Positions 43,062 through 52,222 are shown, counted from the first letter of the stretch. The stretch: 64,000 nucleotides of DNA from DASPOJ01 sp050014395 (GCA_050014395.1 JBEKDK010000003.1:1-64000); one strand, 5' to 3'. The notes: generated by a model from the letters alone, not told the origin. Program-made: numbers and translations.

Positions 43062-43067
43062 TATAAT
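43062..43067 (+). promoter_or_regulatory. TATAAT box upstream of the pilin-like gene
   Basis: A perfect TATAAT ends ten bases before the ATG at 43078, implying a very short leader. The remaining 42823-43061 stretch shows no gene or structured element that I can support. Confidence 0.4.
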
Positions 43068-43077
43068 TGGAGCTGCC

Positions 43078-43491
43078 ATGAAATCGCTTATCGCAACCTT
43101 ATTGGTGGCCCTAATCGCTTTAGGCGCCTACTTTTACTTCCTCAAGCAGGCCGCACCCGCTCCCGGCACCACCGTCACCCAATCCGTGTCCGTTACTGGC
43201 GTGCAGATGGATTTGACGTCGATCGCACAAGCCGAGCGCGCCTACAACGCCCAAAACGGCTACTACGCTTCGCTCGACCAGCTCACTTCGAGCGGTTCGC
43301 TCACCATCCAGCGCGCCGGCCGCGACGGTTACACGTACGCGGTTGCGACTTCCCCGGGCGGCTTTACAGTCACCGCGACCTACACGCCGCCGCCACCTCC
43401 GCCCCCGAAGATGGGCCAGCCCATTGTCCCGCCTCCGCACTATCCTTCCATGTGGATTGACCAGAACATGGAGATTCATCAGGGCGACTAA
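43078..43491 (+). CDS. Small single-pass, pilin-like exported protein
   Basis: A 137-residue protein with one N-terminal hydrophobic segment (MKSLIATLLVALIALGAYFYFL). A globular part follows, resembling type II/IV pseudopilin soluble domains (DLTSIAQAERAYNAQNGYYASLDQL...GRDGYTYAV). A polyproline stretch and a short tail end it. It lacks the Gly-Phe-Thr-Leu-Ile prepilin cleavage motif, so it is probably anchored rather than assembled. It is transcribed with the zinc-ribbon gene 77 bases downstream or from its own promoter. Function unknown. Confidence 0.7.
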   Translation: MKSLIATLLVALIALGAYFYFLKQAAPAPGTTVTQSVSVTGVQMDLTSIAQAERAYNAQNGYYASLDQLTSSGSLTIQRAGRDGYTYAVATSPGGFTVTATYTPPPPPPPKMGQPIVPPPHYPSMWIDQNMEIHQGD

Positions 43492-43568
43492 CGCCGTTGG
43501 ATGCGCCCCAGCAGCAGCTTTCGCGGCAAACGGGTCCGGCGGAAGGCGTGTGTTAAGATAGCCGTTCG

Positions 43569-44348
43569 ATGAATCCAGCGCTGAAGCATCTATCTGAGTT
43601 ACAGGCGGTGGACCTAAGCCTGAATGAACTGCGCGAGCAGTTGGCCGCATTCCCTCGCCGCTTTGCCGAGGCCGATGCGCGCCTGGAAGCTGCGCGCGGC
43701 GAATTGGCCGCGGCCAAGGACGCCCTGGTCGGCAGCCATAAAGACCGCAAGAAATACGAGCTGGACGTCGAGCAATGGAGAGAAAGCGCGCGGAAATACC
43801 GGGACCAGAGTTTTCAAGTCAAAACCAACGAAGCCTTCAAGGCCCTCCAGCACGAGATCCAGAACTCCGAAGCCGAAATGGCGCGCGCCGAAGATCGTCT
43901 GCTTGAGCGCATGATGGCCGGCGAAGAATTTGAGCGGCGCGTCCCGGCGGCCGTCCGTGCCCTGGCCGAAGCCGAAGCCGCCACTGCCGCCGAACGTCGC
44001 GCAATCGAAGTCGAAAAAGCCGCCGTTGAAAAACAGTTTGCCGATGCGCAGGCTCAATATTACGAAGCCGCCCGCGGCGTGCCTGAAGACCTGCTCGCGG
44101 ACTATCAGAAAATTGCGGCGCGCCGCCACGGAATCGGTCTCGCCGAAGTGCGCAATGAAAGTTGCGGGCAGTGCGGCGTCCGAATTCTTCCGCACGTCGT
44201 GCAGGATCTGGGCCGCGCGGGCTCCGACGATATTTTTCATTGCGAGACGTGCACGCGCATTCTGTGGCTTGCCGATTCCGCCGGAGCAGCGGCGTCGGCT
44301 TCCGCTTCCGGCGCCGCAGCGCAGGACGCGGAGAGTCGTGAAGGTTAG
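43569..44348 (+). CDS. Coiled-coil protein with C-terminal C4 zinc ribbon
   Basis: A 259-residue protein, mostly a long helical hairpin or coiled coil (about 5-170, rich in Ala, Glu, Lys and Arg), ending in a zinc ribbon with CGQC at about 199-202 and CETC at about 219-222. This is the conserved zf-RING_7/C4-type family found next to RNase HI-like genes in several phyla (for example the Rv2229c-Rv2228c pair, from memory). The next gene here is RNase HI-like, 45 bases away, so the pairing is preserved. The family may act in nucleic acid handling. A TAAGAT box at 43554-43559 lies nine bases before the ATG. Confidence 0.88.
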   Translation: MNPALKHLSELQAVDLSLNELREQLAAFPRRFAEADARLEAARGELAAAKDALVGSHKDRKKYELDVEQWRESARKYRDQSFQVKTNEAFKALQHEIQNSEAEMARAEDRLLERMMAGEEFERRVPAAVRALAEAEAATAAERRAIEVEKAAVEKQFADAQAQYYEAARGVPEDLLADYQKIAARRHGIGLAEVRNESCGQCGVRILPHVVQDLGRAGSDDIFHCETCTRILWLADSAGAAASASASGAAAQDAESREG

Positions 44349-44393
44349 TCGCGCGGCGCCGTGCCGCCTCCGGCTTGCTCGCCCTCGAGTGAC

Positions 44394-45014
44394 ATGAAAC
44401 GCTTCCACAAACACGCTGGCCGCCTTTTCCACGAGCCCGCCGCGGCCACGCCTTCGGAGCCCGCGCACGTCGCGCAGATTGATGGAGCGGCGCGCGGCAA
44501 TCCGGGCCCGGCCTCCTACGCCGTAATCCTGCGTGGGCCCGACGGCGTGCGATTGGACTCGTTTGGAAAATATATCGGGCGCGCAACGAACAACGTCGCG
44601 GAGTATTACGCGCTGATTGCCGCGCTTGACGCCGCCGCGGCGCGCGGCATTCGCCGCCTGCGCATCGAAAGCGATTCGGAATTATTGGTTCGGCAGATGC
44701 AAGGCCACTACAAAGTGCGAAGCGCCGATTTGCGTCCCCTGCACGAGCGCGCGCAAAAAGCCGCGAAGTCACTGGAGTATTTCGTCCTCGAACACATCCC
44801 GCGCGAACGCAATCGCGACGCCGATGCCGTGGCCAACGCGGCGCTGGACAATACGTCCGGGCGAGATGCCGGCGCGGCAGTTCCTGCGCGTCCGATCCGC
44901 ACGCGCGCGAAGTTTGCCGGCGGGGCGCTGGTTCCCGTGATGCCGCTCGAACTTGTCGAAGGCGAAGAAGTCGTTGTGACGATCGAGCCGGTCCGCCGCA
45001 CGACCCACAGTTAA
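44394..45014 (+). CDS. RNase HI-like protein
   Basis: A 206-residue protein with the RNase H fold at about residues 25-150. The four acidic active-site positions are visible: Asp in VAQIDGAARGNPGPASYA, Glu in NNVAEYYALIAAL, Asp in RIESDSELLVRQM and Asp in RERNRDADAVANAAL. The fold cleaves RNA in RNA-DNA hybrids. About 60 extra residues follow the domain without recognisable similarity, and there is no N-terminal hybrid-binding domain. It is paired with the zinc-ribbon gene upstream. The start at 44394 (MKRFHKH) is used. Confidence 0.92.
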   Translation: MKRFHKHAGRLFHEPAAATPSEPAHVAQIDGAARGNPGPASYAVILRGPDGVRLDSFGKYIGRATNNVAEYYALIAALDAAAARGIRRLRIESDSELLVRQMQGHYKVRSADLRPLHERAQKAAKSLEYFVLEHIPRERNRDADAVANAALDNTSGRDAGAAVPARPIRTRAKFAGGALVPVMPLELVEGEEVVVTIEPVRRTTHS

Positions 45015-45028
45015 TTTTTCAACTTAAT

Positions 45029-46168
45029 TTAGGATTTCAGGAAATAGGAGCGGTACAGCGTGTCGCGCTGCGCGGGAGTGTAGCCGGCGTCAAAAATAAT
45101 ACGCCGCAGTTCGGCTTCGTTGGTGCGGTTGCGCACGCCCGCGGCGAATACCACATTTTCCTCGATCAGAATGCTGCCCACGTCGTCCGCGCCGAATTGC
45201 AGGCCCAACTGGCAAATTTTAATTCCCGGAGTCAGCCAGCTCGATTGAATGTGATCGATGTTATCCAGATAAAGCCTGCTGATCGCCAGCGTTTTCAAAT
45301 AATCGAACGCCGTGGCTTCCGGCACTTTCTTCCCGAGCGGCGTGTTTTCCGGCGCGAACATCCAGGGAATGAAGGCCGTGAAGCCTCCGGTTTCTTCCTG
45401 AATGCGGCGTATGCGTTCCAGATGATTCACGCGGTGGCGATACTCTTCGCCGCAGCCGAACATCATCGTAGCCGTCGTGCGCATGCCCAGCTCGTGCGCG
45501 ATGCGGTGCATTTCCACCCATTCGTCGGCCGTGCACTTCAGACGTGAAATGCGCGCGCGAATTTCGTCGTCCAGAATTTCGGCGCCGCCGCCGGGAATCG
45601 AATCCAGGCCCGCGGCCATCAGCCGCGCGATGGTGTCGCGCACGGAAAGTCCCGAAACTTCGGCAATGCACAGAATTTCCGGCGCCGAAAAGCAGTGCAA
45701 GTGGACGCGGGGAAAGCGCTCCTTCAGCGAGCGCAGCAAGTTCTCGTAATAGTCGATGTGCAGGTCCGGGTGCAGGCCGCCTTGCAGCAGAATCCCCGTG
45801 CCGCCGATCTCCAGCATCTCTTCAATTTTTTCGTAAATTGTCTCGAACGAGAGCAAGTAACCTTCGCGCGAGCCCAGCGGCCGGTAGAACGCGCAGAACG
45901 AACAATACTCCGTGCAGAAATTCGTGTAGTTAATGTTGCGGTCGATCTGATACGTCACCACGCGCGGATCGGTTTTCTTGCGGCGCACGTCCATCGCCGC
46001 CATGCCGATGCCGATCAGGTCGTCGGACTGGAATAGGTCGAGAGCTTCTTGTGCCGTGATTCCCACGCGGTGTTGGCTGTCCCTCTTATTTGGATTCTTG
46101 CCGCGCGGCTCGCGCGACCGATAATTTCTACCGCGCCGCTCGCGCGACGGCGGCCGATTGCGCGGCAA
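45029..46168 (-). CDS. mqnC: Cyclic dehypoxanthinyl futalosine synthase
   Basis: A 379-residue radical SAM enzyme of the futalosine menaquinone pathway that cyclises dehypoxanthine futalosine. The cluster motif is CTEYCSFC (C-x3-C-x2-C) in NYTNFCTEYCSFCAFYR. Later landmarks are GGTGILLQGGLHPDL, LDSIPGGGAEIL, TATMMFGCGEE and FAPENTPLGK. The first 35 residues are a basic extension, and the ATG at 46168 overlaps the end of mqnA by 41 bases; GTG at 46066 (VGITAQEALDLF) would remove that overlap and may be the real start. It is cotranscribed with mqnA. Confidence 0.94.
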   Translation of the reverse strand: MPRNRPPSRERRGRNYRSREPRGKNPNKRDSQHRVGITAQEALDLFQSDDLIGIGMAAMDVRRKKTDPRVVTYQIDRNINYTNFCTEYCSFCAFYRPLGSREGYLLSFETIYEKIEEMLEIGGTGILLQGGLHPDLHIDYYENLLRSLKERFPRVHLHCFSAPEILCIAEVSGLSVRDTIARLMAAGLDSIPGGGAEILDDEIRARISRLKCTADEWVEMHRIAHELGMRTTATMMFGCGEEYRHRVNHLERIRRIQEETGGFTAFIPWMFAPENTPLGKKVPEATAFDYLKTLAISRLYLDNIDHIQSSWLTPGIKICQLGLQFGADDVGSILIEENVVFAAGVRNRTNEAELRRIIFDAGYTPAQRDTLYRSYFLKS

Positions 46169-47036
46169 ATTCGATCGGCCGGGCTTGCGGAATCAGGTGC
46201 GCCCCGGCGGCCAGCCGGTAGAACAAATCCAGCCCGTGCAAGTTTTCGTCGTCGAGCGAGTAATCGATATTTTCGCGCAGGTAGATTTCCAGCGCTCGCG
46301 GCGGCAAGTCCAACTTCAGCGCCGCGCCCTCCGCGATTTCGCCCAGGTGAGCCAAGCCGTAAGCCTTCGACGCCGCAAAATCCGCCAGCACTTCGCGCGT
46401 CAGCACGCCGCGCCGCGCCGCCCACACTGCTAGCACGCACGGGAGCCCCGTCATCTCGCGCCACTGCTGCGCGACATCGTAGACAAACAAGGTATCGACG
46501 CCTCGGACGGGCTGCTCATCCTCCGTGCCGCCGCAGCACCCTTCGCCGCCCGGCGTCTTGCCGGCCAGCGCGTCCACTTTCAGGCGCACGCGCAGCGCCG
46601 GATCGCCGATCAGCAGCGCGGCGTCCGCGTCGGCCAGCATCGCCGCCGGATCCGGCGCGGCATCCACAAATTCGGGCTCGATTCCCCACAATCCGCGGCA
46701 CAACAAACGCACCAGCGCGATCGAGCTGCGCGAATCGACGTCCAATGCGAAGCGCCGCACGCGCTCGATGGGCCGACGCGCCACCACCAGAATGCTGCGC
46801 ACCTCGCGCCGCGCCGCCACGGCCATGCCCGGCAGGATCACCAAATTTTCAATGCGTTGATATTCGATCGAAGGGATCACGCCGATATCCACGCGCCCCG
46901 CGCGCAGATCCTCGGCGCATTGCGAGGGCACCGCGAAAGAAAGATCGTAGCGGCCCTCGAGTGGGCCGTCCGTGAAACCCCAGACCAGCGGAGCCGTATT
47001 CAAGAATTCGACGACGGAGACGCGCAGTTTGCCCAT
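46128..47036 (-). CDS. mqnA: Chorismate dehydratase of the futalosine menaquinone pathway
   Basis: A 302-residue periplasmic-binding-protein-like fold enzyme that converts chorismate to 3-enolpyruvyl-benzoate, the first committed step of futalosine menaquinone synthesis. The N-terminus RVSVVEFLNTAPLVWGF, ADLRAG-like AEDLRAGRVDIGVIPSIEYQR, SRSSIALVRLL and LLIGDPALR match. Between ALR and the FVYDVAQQWREMTGLPCVLAVW block is an inserted loop of about 25 residues with a Cys-Cys pair (GEGCCGGTEDEQ), which typical members lack. The start at 47036 is the family start. mqnC follows on the same strand. Confidence 0.93.
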   Translation of the reverse strand: MGKLRVSVVEFLNTAPLVWGFTDGPLEGRYDLSFAVPSQCAEDLRAGRVDIGVIPSIEYQRIENLVILPGMAVAARREVRSILVVARRPIERVRRFALDVDSRSSIALVRLLCRGLWGIEPEFVDAAPDPAAMLADADAALLIGDPALRVRLKVDALAGKTPGGEGCCGGTEDEQPVRGVDTLFVYDVAQQWREMTGLPCVLAVWAARRGVLTREVLADFAASKAYGLAHLGEIAEGAALKLDLPPRALEIYLRENIDYSLDDENLHGLDLFYRLAAGAHLIPQARPIEFAAQSAAVARAAR

Positions 47037-47178
47037 GGCCGTGTATCGCTCAGCCTGCAATATACATGATATCAAGACCGCGCGCTCGCCGCCGCCGCCG
47101 CGCCCGCAACGATCGTGGTGGCGCCCGCCTATTCTAAATTGTTTCTAAATCACGCCGCCTCTGCGCCGATCCGCCAAA

Positions 47179-47553
47179 TTATTTCCTCACCGACGCATCC
47201 TGCAACGACCAGTTCTCCGGCGGGAACGAAATGTTCCAGAACTCCGGCGCCGGTTGCAGAAATTCCAGCCCCACGTGAATTTTCCCGCCGGTCATTTCTC
47301 CGAGGTGCACCACCCGGCACGGTTGTTCGCGATCCGTGGTCCGATTGATCAGGCGCAGCGTCTGTCCTGCCTTCAGCGGCCTTGCGATCGGCAGCAGCGC
47401 GCCGTGCGCGTTCAGCACTAGACTTGCCGTAGTTTCCTCGATTTCCTCGCCGTTCGGTCCCTGCCACTTTACAGTGACCGGAATGCTCATGATCACCCGC
47501 TGGCTTCGTCGGCGGCTGATACTAGGATCGTACGAAAGATTTAGGTTCGTCAT
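47179..47553 (-). CDS. PilZ-domain protein
   Basis: A 124-residue single-domain protein. It has the basic c-di-GMP-type stretch RRRSQR near residue 14, a beta barrel (IMSIPVTVKWQGPNGEE) and a modified second motif, LVLNAHGALLPIARPL, in place of (D/N)xSxxG. The last part (VHLGEMTGGKIHVGLEF) is the typical PilZ end. With Ala-His where Ser-x-x is expected, c-di-GMP binding is uncertain. It lies upstream of mqnA on the same strand but with its own intergenic region, including a palindrome at 47590-47601. Confidence 0.8.
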   Translation of the reverse strand: MTNLNLSYDPSISRRRSQRVIMSIPVTVKWQGPNGEEIEETTASLVLNAHGALLPIARPLKAGQTLRLINRTTDREQPCRVVHLGEMTGGKIHVGLEFLQPAPEFWNISFPPENWSLQDASVRK

Positions 47554-47589
47554 GCGCGTGCGGTAAAACCCCCTCTCAAGCGTACTTGC

Positions 47590-47601
47590 TGAAGTACTTC
47601 A
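47590..47601. promoter_or_regulatory. Perfect 12-bp palindrome upstream of the PilZ gene
   Basis: TGAAGTACTTCA reads the same on both strands. It lies 37 bases before the PilZ start and 140 bases after the stop of the kinase gene, in a non-coding stretch. It could be an operator half-site pair. Only one copy was noticed. Confidence 0.25.
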
Positions 47602-47740
47602 CTCTTCAGCGAAATCGGCGACATAATTTATTCTGTCCGGCGGAAAGAAGCAAGACCGCGCCAGCCCTTGTTGTCAGGTTAAAGACGCCGGGTTAGAGAT
47701 GCGCAGCAGGCGGCGAAGGATGCCAACTTTCCATCCGGCG

Positions 47741-50500
47741 TTACGAGTCGAATACGGATTCAGAGAAGAGCTTGCGGCCAGCCAACGAAATCTGGAACGC
47801 ATAGACGCCGAGCCCGAGCAATACGGCCAAGCAAACCCACGTTGGCCCGCTGTACCAGGCGCCGAGGTGCGCCGTCAGAGGAGCGCCTCCGAGAATGGTG
47901 GCCGAAAACAATCCCGCGGTCAGCGCAGCCAACCCGAAGCGCGTCAGTGTCAGGAGTACGGCCACGCACGTAAGAGCCGTCAGGACCGTTTGAAGCGCCG
48001 GATAGTCGCCCCGCAAGCCGTCCATCACGCTGAAAATTACCAAAAAGCCGAGTCCCGCCAGCCACTCCTTGCGCAAAATCAGCCGCAACAAAAAGAAGAG
48101 AAAGAAAAGGAAAAGCGCCTGCATGAATTGTGACGGCAGCACGACGAGTGCGTCACCGACGACGTGTCGCAACCCATTCAAGTAAACGACGGATGCGTAG
48201 TTTGGGGTGGGCAATGGTTTGCCTATCAAACTAGGTAACGCGTAGTCTAATACGTCCACAACTCCGATCACACCGCCAAGAACCAACCCCACCAGGATGT
48301 CGCGGCCAACCAGGGGATCGCGGAATTGACCGGCGAGCAACCGATTCCACGAAATCAAAATATGCGGCCAGCGGCGCCGGACGAACGGTTCCAGCGCTAC
48401 ATAGACGATCCAGCCAAGCGCGCCATTGAACAGCGCCAGCGCGATGGCTTTGAACACCAGCCCGATTTCGTCAGCCGTCAGCACGTGGTGCGCTTCGATC
48501 GACCAGCCGGCGAGTCGCAGCGCCACGATTGCGAGCCCCAAACGCGTGGCGCCGCGCAGATCGCCGCGGCCCAATTTCAAATTGTGGCGCGCGATCAGCA
48601 GGCCGGCAACAATGATCCCGAGGAACAAACTGATGTTGATCGCATTCGCGACGTTGAAGCGCTGCGCGGGTTTCGATTCTTCCATGCGACTCGGCGTCGT
48701 CCACGGCCAGATCAGCGCGAACGAAACCGGCTTGCCTTGGTACGAAGCGGCTTCGACGCGCAACGCCAAGTTCAACTGCCCGGTGGGCGTTCCCTCCCAC
48801 GCCGCGCGAGTATCGGCGAAGTTTCGCGGCGACCATTGCGGCGTCACCGAGTGGAATTGCGAAGGATCGAGGCCCGCGGCGGCGAACAACGAAGACCAAT
48901 CCGCCGCCTGTGCAACCGTTGCGAAATTCGCGTCGCGTTGCGGCGGCACGGCTTCAAAACTGACCAACCGTCCTTGCGTATCCAGTTCCACCGCGACCAT
49001 TCCGCTGATGTCGGGAGCGGGATCATCACGCGTCGGCACATTGTCGGTGAATCCTTCGCCCCAAGGATTCAGCGGATACAAATCTCGCGGGCTCTGCCGG
49101 TACCAATAACCGCCGACGGACGGAATCCCTTCGCGAATGTTCTGCCAGCGGCCAATGGATTTGTCGTGCGCCAGGACGTAGGAGGCCAGGCCCGTATGCG
49201 CATAAAAGCCGTCGACAGAATCCGCAGGGACTTCGGTGTAACCGAATTTGTGAATCAGGTCCTGCGTCCTCACCCGCAAGACATCCGGCGAATCGTCCAA
49301 CGCCATGTTCGCGGGTGACTGGAAACGCGCCAACTGGAAGATCACGCCGAACAGCACCAGAATGAACACGCCCAGCATTCCGGCCGCGATGGAGGGTTTC
49401 AGGCCCTCCGTTTCGCCCGCAGCGGCAACCATTTCGGGTGAAGGCGTTTCTCCGGCTGCCAGCGCCGCGGCCAGCGGATCGCCCCCGGGCAGCGCGGCCG
49501 CCACTTGCAGTGCGGACGCCGGCCGCCTCGCCGGATCCCTTTCGAGGCAGCGCAAAATCACGCGCTCGACCAGCGGATCGAGGTCGTGAACGAAGGTCGT
49601 CGGACTCGTTGGCGATGAAGATTCGCGCAAGCGAATCAGTTCGGGCAGCGTGGCGGCGTCGTACGCGCGCTTCCCTGTGAAAATCTCGTACAGCACCAAG
49701 CCCAGCGCGTATAGGTCCGTCTTGACGTTCGGTTGTCCGCCCGCAAGTTGCTCCGGAGCCATGTACGCGGGCGTTCCTCCGGCCTGGCCCGGTTCGCGAA
49801 GATCGCCCGCCAGGCCGGCCAGGCCGAAATCGGTAATGCGCACGCGGCCCCGCGCGTCCAGCATCACGTTGCCTGGTTTCAAATCGCAGTGAATTACGCC
49901 GTGATCGTGCGCCGCAGCCAGGCCGGCGCAAACCTGGCGCGCAATCTCCGTGCCGCGGTCCGCGGGAAATCGCCCGATGCGCCGCAGCAGAACCGAAAGG
50001 TCTTCGCCATCCACATACTCCATCGTGAGGAACGGCACGCCGGCCCAATCGCCGATATCGAAAACGCGGCACACGTTAGCATGCGAAACCTGCCGCGCGA
50101 TGCGCACCTCGCGGCGAAATCGAGCCAGCGCGTCGGCGTCTTGCGCCAGCGCCGCGGGCAGAAACTTCAGTGCCACTTCCTGCTCCAGCTTCAAATCTTC
50201 CGCGCGATACACTTCGCCCATGCCGCCGCGGCCCGCCAGCGCGACGATGCGATAACGATCGGTCAAAATCGTGCCGGGCACCAAGCGCCCATCTTTTCCC
50301 GTCGTCGGAGTCGTGGGTGCGGTGGGAGTCGCGGGAGTCGCAGCAGGCGGCGTTGCGGGCGGCGCAGGTGAAGCAGCCGGCGGCGTCTCGGGCGACGATC
50401 CGTAAATCGTCGGCGTCGTATCGAGGTTGAGCGACTTGCCGCACGACGGACAGAATTTGTTCGTCGCCGAAACTGCAGCGGAACAGTACGGGCAGTTCAT
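47741..50500 (-). CDS. Ser/Thr protein kinase with N-terminal zinc ribbon and C-terminal membrane domain
   Basis: A 919-residue protein. A zinc ribbon (Cys3, Cys6, Cys17, Cys20) opens it, followed by a Pro/Ala/Thr-rich linker (about 35-68). The Hanks-type kinase domain spans about 82-345: GRGGMGEVY near 90-98, VALKF (Lys112), HCDLKPGN at 204-211 and DFG at 224-226. One membrane helix (about 372-392), an external region of about 230 residues and then several C-terminal helices follow. The catalytic loop reads HCD rather than HRD, so activation-loop phosphorylation may not be needed. Its signal is unknown. It is a single-gene unit. Confidence 0.92.
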   Translation of the reverse strand: MNCPYCSAAVSATNKFCPSCGKSLNLDTTPTIYGSSPETPPAASPAPPATPPAATPATPTAPTTPTTGKDGRLVPGTILTDRYRIVALAGRGGMGEVYRAEDLKLEQEVALKFLPAALAQDADALARFRREVRIARQVSHANVCRVFDIGDWAGVPFLTMEYVDGEDLSVLLRRIGRFPADRGTEIARQVCAGLAAAHDHGVIHCDLKPGNVMLDARGRVRITDFGLAGLAGDLREPGQAGGTPAYMAPEQLAGGQPNVKTDLYALGLVLYEIFTGKRAYDAATLPELIRLRESSSPTSPTTFVHDLDPLVERVILRCLERDPARRPASALQVAAALPGGDPLAAALAAGETPSPEMVAAAGETEGLKPSIAAGMLGVFILVLFGVIFQLARFQSPANMALDDSPDVLRVRTQDLIHKFGYTEVPADSVDGFYAHTGLASYVLAHDKSIGRWQNIREGIPSVGGYWYRQSPRDLYPLNPWGEGFTDNVPTRDDPAPDISGMVAVELDTQGRLVSFEAVPPQRDANFATVAQAADWSSLFAAAGLDPSQFHSVTPQWSPRNFADTRAAWEGTPTGQLNLALRVEAASYQGKPVSFALIWPWTTPSRMEESKPAQRFNVANAINISLFLGIIVAGLLIARHNLKLGRGDLRGATRLGLAIVALRLAGWSIEAHHVLTADEIGLVFKAIALALFNGALGWIVYVALEPFVRRRWPHILISWNRLLAGQFRDPLVGRDILVGLVLGGVIGVVDVLDYALPSLIGKPLPTPNYASVVYLNGLRHVVGDALVVLPSQFMQALFLFFLFFLLRLILRKEWLAGLGFLVIFSVMDGLRGDYPALQTVLTALTCVAVLLTLTRFGLAALTAGLFSATILGGAPLTAHLGAWYSGPTWVCLAVLLGLGVYAFQISLAGRKLFSESVFDS

Positions 50501-50689
50501 CTCTGGCGCCGTAGTGTATCACCGTCCGCCGCCATCCCGCCGTGGCCTTAGATGTTGCCGCGAGTTCTCGTTCGATCAGTGCCCAGCAAGCGAACGGCGA
50601 CGAGTAAGAGCGCCCTATTTCCTGCAAAAGCGTAAAATTAAGTCGCAGAGCCACGGGGCGTCGAGCAAGGTGTTTCGTCGGGACGGACG

Positions 50690-51007
50690 ATGTCCAATCG
50701 AGAGCTGATCGGATTCGCGTTGGCTTTTATCGGGGGATGGGGCGGCCTGGTGGGCACGCTTACCATGAACAGCATGATTTATGCCCTAAATCGTGATCGG
50801 CCAGCGGACGACCAAATCCCGCTTATGCTTGTGACCTGGGACGACTTTAGGAAGCATTGGGGAACGCACCGCGGATGGCGCACCGCCCGGGAATTTCATC
50901 GGAAGTTCCCTGAGAGTCCGCTCTATTTGAGGTTTCTCGCGTCTCTCGTTTGGTTGGCCTCATTTATCCTTGCGGCTGCACTGACGTCCTTCCTCGCGAA
51001 CCATTAA
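50690..51007 (+). CDS. Small two-helix membrane protein, unknown function
   Basis: A 105-residue frame starting MSNRELIGFALAFIGGWGGLVGTL. It has a hydrophobic segment at about 7-28, a charged middle (NRDRPADDQ, WDDFRKHWGTHRGWRTAREFHRKFPES) and a second hydrophobic segment at about 80-101. The charge pattern and codon use look like a real gene. It diverges from the kinase gene and precedes dprA. I do not recognise a family. Confidence 0.55.
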   Translation: MSNRELIGFALAFIGGWGGLVGTLTMNSMIYALNRDRPADDQIPLMLVTWDDFRKHWGTHRGWRTAREFHRKFPESPLYLRFLASLVWLASFILAAALTSFLANH

Positions 51008-51094
51008 TCGTTTGCGTCCCATTCACCCCGAGCCTCCCTCTCCCGCCCGGAGACTTGACAAGTTCGTCAACTTGCGCGTAGTGTCGTCGCCGCC

Positions 51095-52222
51095 GTGGAA
51101 CTCGATGCTTCCCTCTATTGGTTGGGGCTCGCCCTCACGCCCGGATTGGGCGCGCGTCTCACCGGACGCCTGCTCGCGCGCATCGGCTCGCCCGAAAAAG
51201 TTTTTCGCGCCTCCCTCACCGAGCTTGAGGCCTGTCACCTGCCCGCACCGGTCGCGCAGTCCCTGCATGCGCAGCGCGCGCTTTCCGCTGCCGAAAAGGA
51301 ACTCGCCGAGGTCCGCAAGCTCGATGTGAAACTTCTGCACTGGGATGAGCCGGAATATTCCAAGCTGCTGCGTTCGATTTACGATCCGCCGCCACTGCTC
51401 TACGCTCGCGGCGATCTCAGCGTTCTCGATCGCCACGTGATCGCCATCGTCGGCACGCGCCGGCCCACGCCTTACGGCAATCAAGTGGCGGAGCGCATAG
51501 GCCGCGATTTGGCGGAGCGCGGCCTAGCGATCGCTAGCGGTTTGGCGCGCGGCATCGACGCTTCCGCGCAGCGCGGCGCGTGCACCGCTTCGCGCGGCGC
51601 GGTGATCGGCGTCCTCGGCACTGGAATCGATGTTCAATATCCCAAAGAAAATAAGAAACTCTACGCGGAAGTCGAAAAGCGCGGCGTAATTATTTCGGAG
51701 TTTCCGCTCGGCACGCACCCCGCGCCGGAAAATTTCCCCATCCGCAATCGCATTGTCGCCGGCCTCGCCTTGGGCACGGTTGTCGTGCAAGGCGAACAGT
51801 ATTCCGGCTCGATCATCACCGCGCGCCTGGCCATGGAATTTGGGCGCGAAGTTTACGCCGTTCCCGGTAACGTCACCGAGTCCGTGAGCTTCGCGCCGCA
51901 TCAATTGATTCGCCAAGGCGCCAAACTCGCCGCCGGTTGGGAAGACGTAATCGAGGAGCTGCCCACGCCCGTGCGCACCGAACTTTTCCCCGTCGAGCAG
52001 GCGCCGGCCCAGGAGCGCGAGCTGCTGATCGAGCAGTCGATGGGCGAGATCGAGCGCAAAATCTACGCGCTGCTGAAAGCCGATCAGGCCGTGCACGTAG
52101 ACGATGTCGTGGAAATTACGCGCCTAAATTCTTCAGAAGTCTTGGCGGCGTTGTGCGAAATGGAAATGCGCGGCATCGTTCGCCAATTGCCCGGCAAGCA
52201 ATTCCTGCGCGCGCTGGTGTAA
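51095..52222 (+). CDS. dprA: DNA-processing protein DprA
   Basis: A 375-residue protein that loads RecA on incoming single-stranded DNA in transformation. The Rossmann-like core has VAIVGTRRPTPYGNQVAERIGRDLAERGLAIASGLARGIDASAQRGA, GVLGTGIDVQYPKENKKLY, SEFPLGTHPAPENFPIRNRIVAGLALGTVVV and FGREVYAVPGNV. An N-terminal helix-hairpin-helix part (about 10-60) and a C-terminal winged helix (about 315-375) complete the standard layout. The start is GTG at 51095. topA and xerC follow nearby, the classic dprA-topA neighbourhood, but bshB1 is inserted on the opposite strand. Confidence 0.96.
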   Translation: MELDASLYWLGLALTPGLGARLTGRLLARIGSPEKVFRASLTELEACHLPAPVAQSLHAQRALSAAEKELAEVRKLDVKLLHWDEPEYSKLLRSIYDPPPLLYARGDLSVLDRHVIAIVGTRRPTPYGNQVAERIGRDLAERGLAIASGLARGIDASAQRGACTASRGAVIGVLGTGIDVQYPKENKKLYAEVEKRGVIISEFPLGTHPAPENFPIRNRIVAGLALGTVVVQGEQYSGSIITARLAMEFGREVYAVPGNVTESVSFAPHQLIRQGAKLAAGWEDVIEELPTPVRTELFPVEQAPAQERELLIEQSMGEIERKIYALLKADQAVHVDDVVEITRLNSSEVLAALCEMEMRGIVRQLPGKQFLRALV

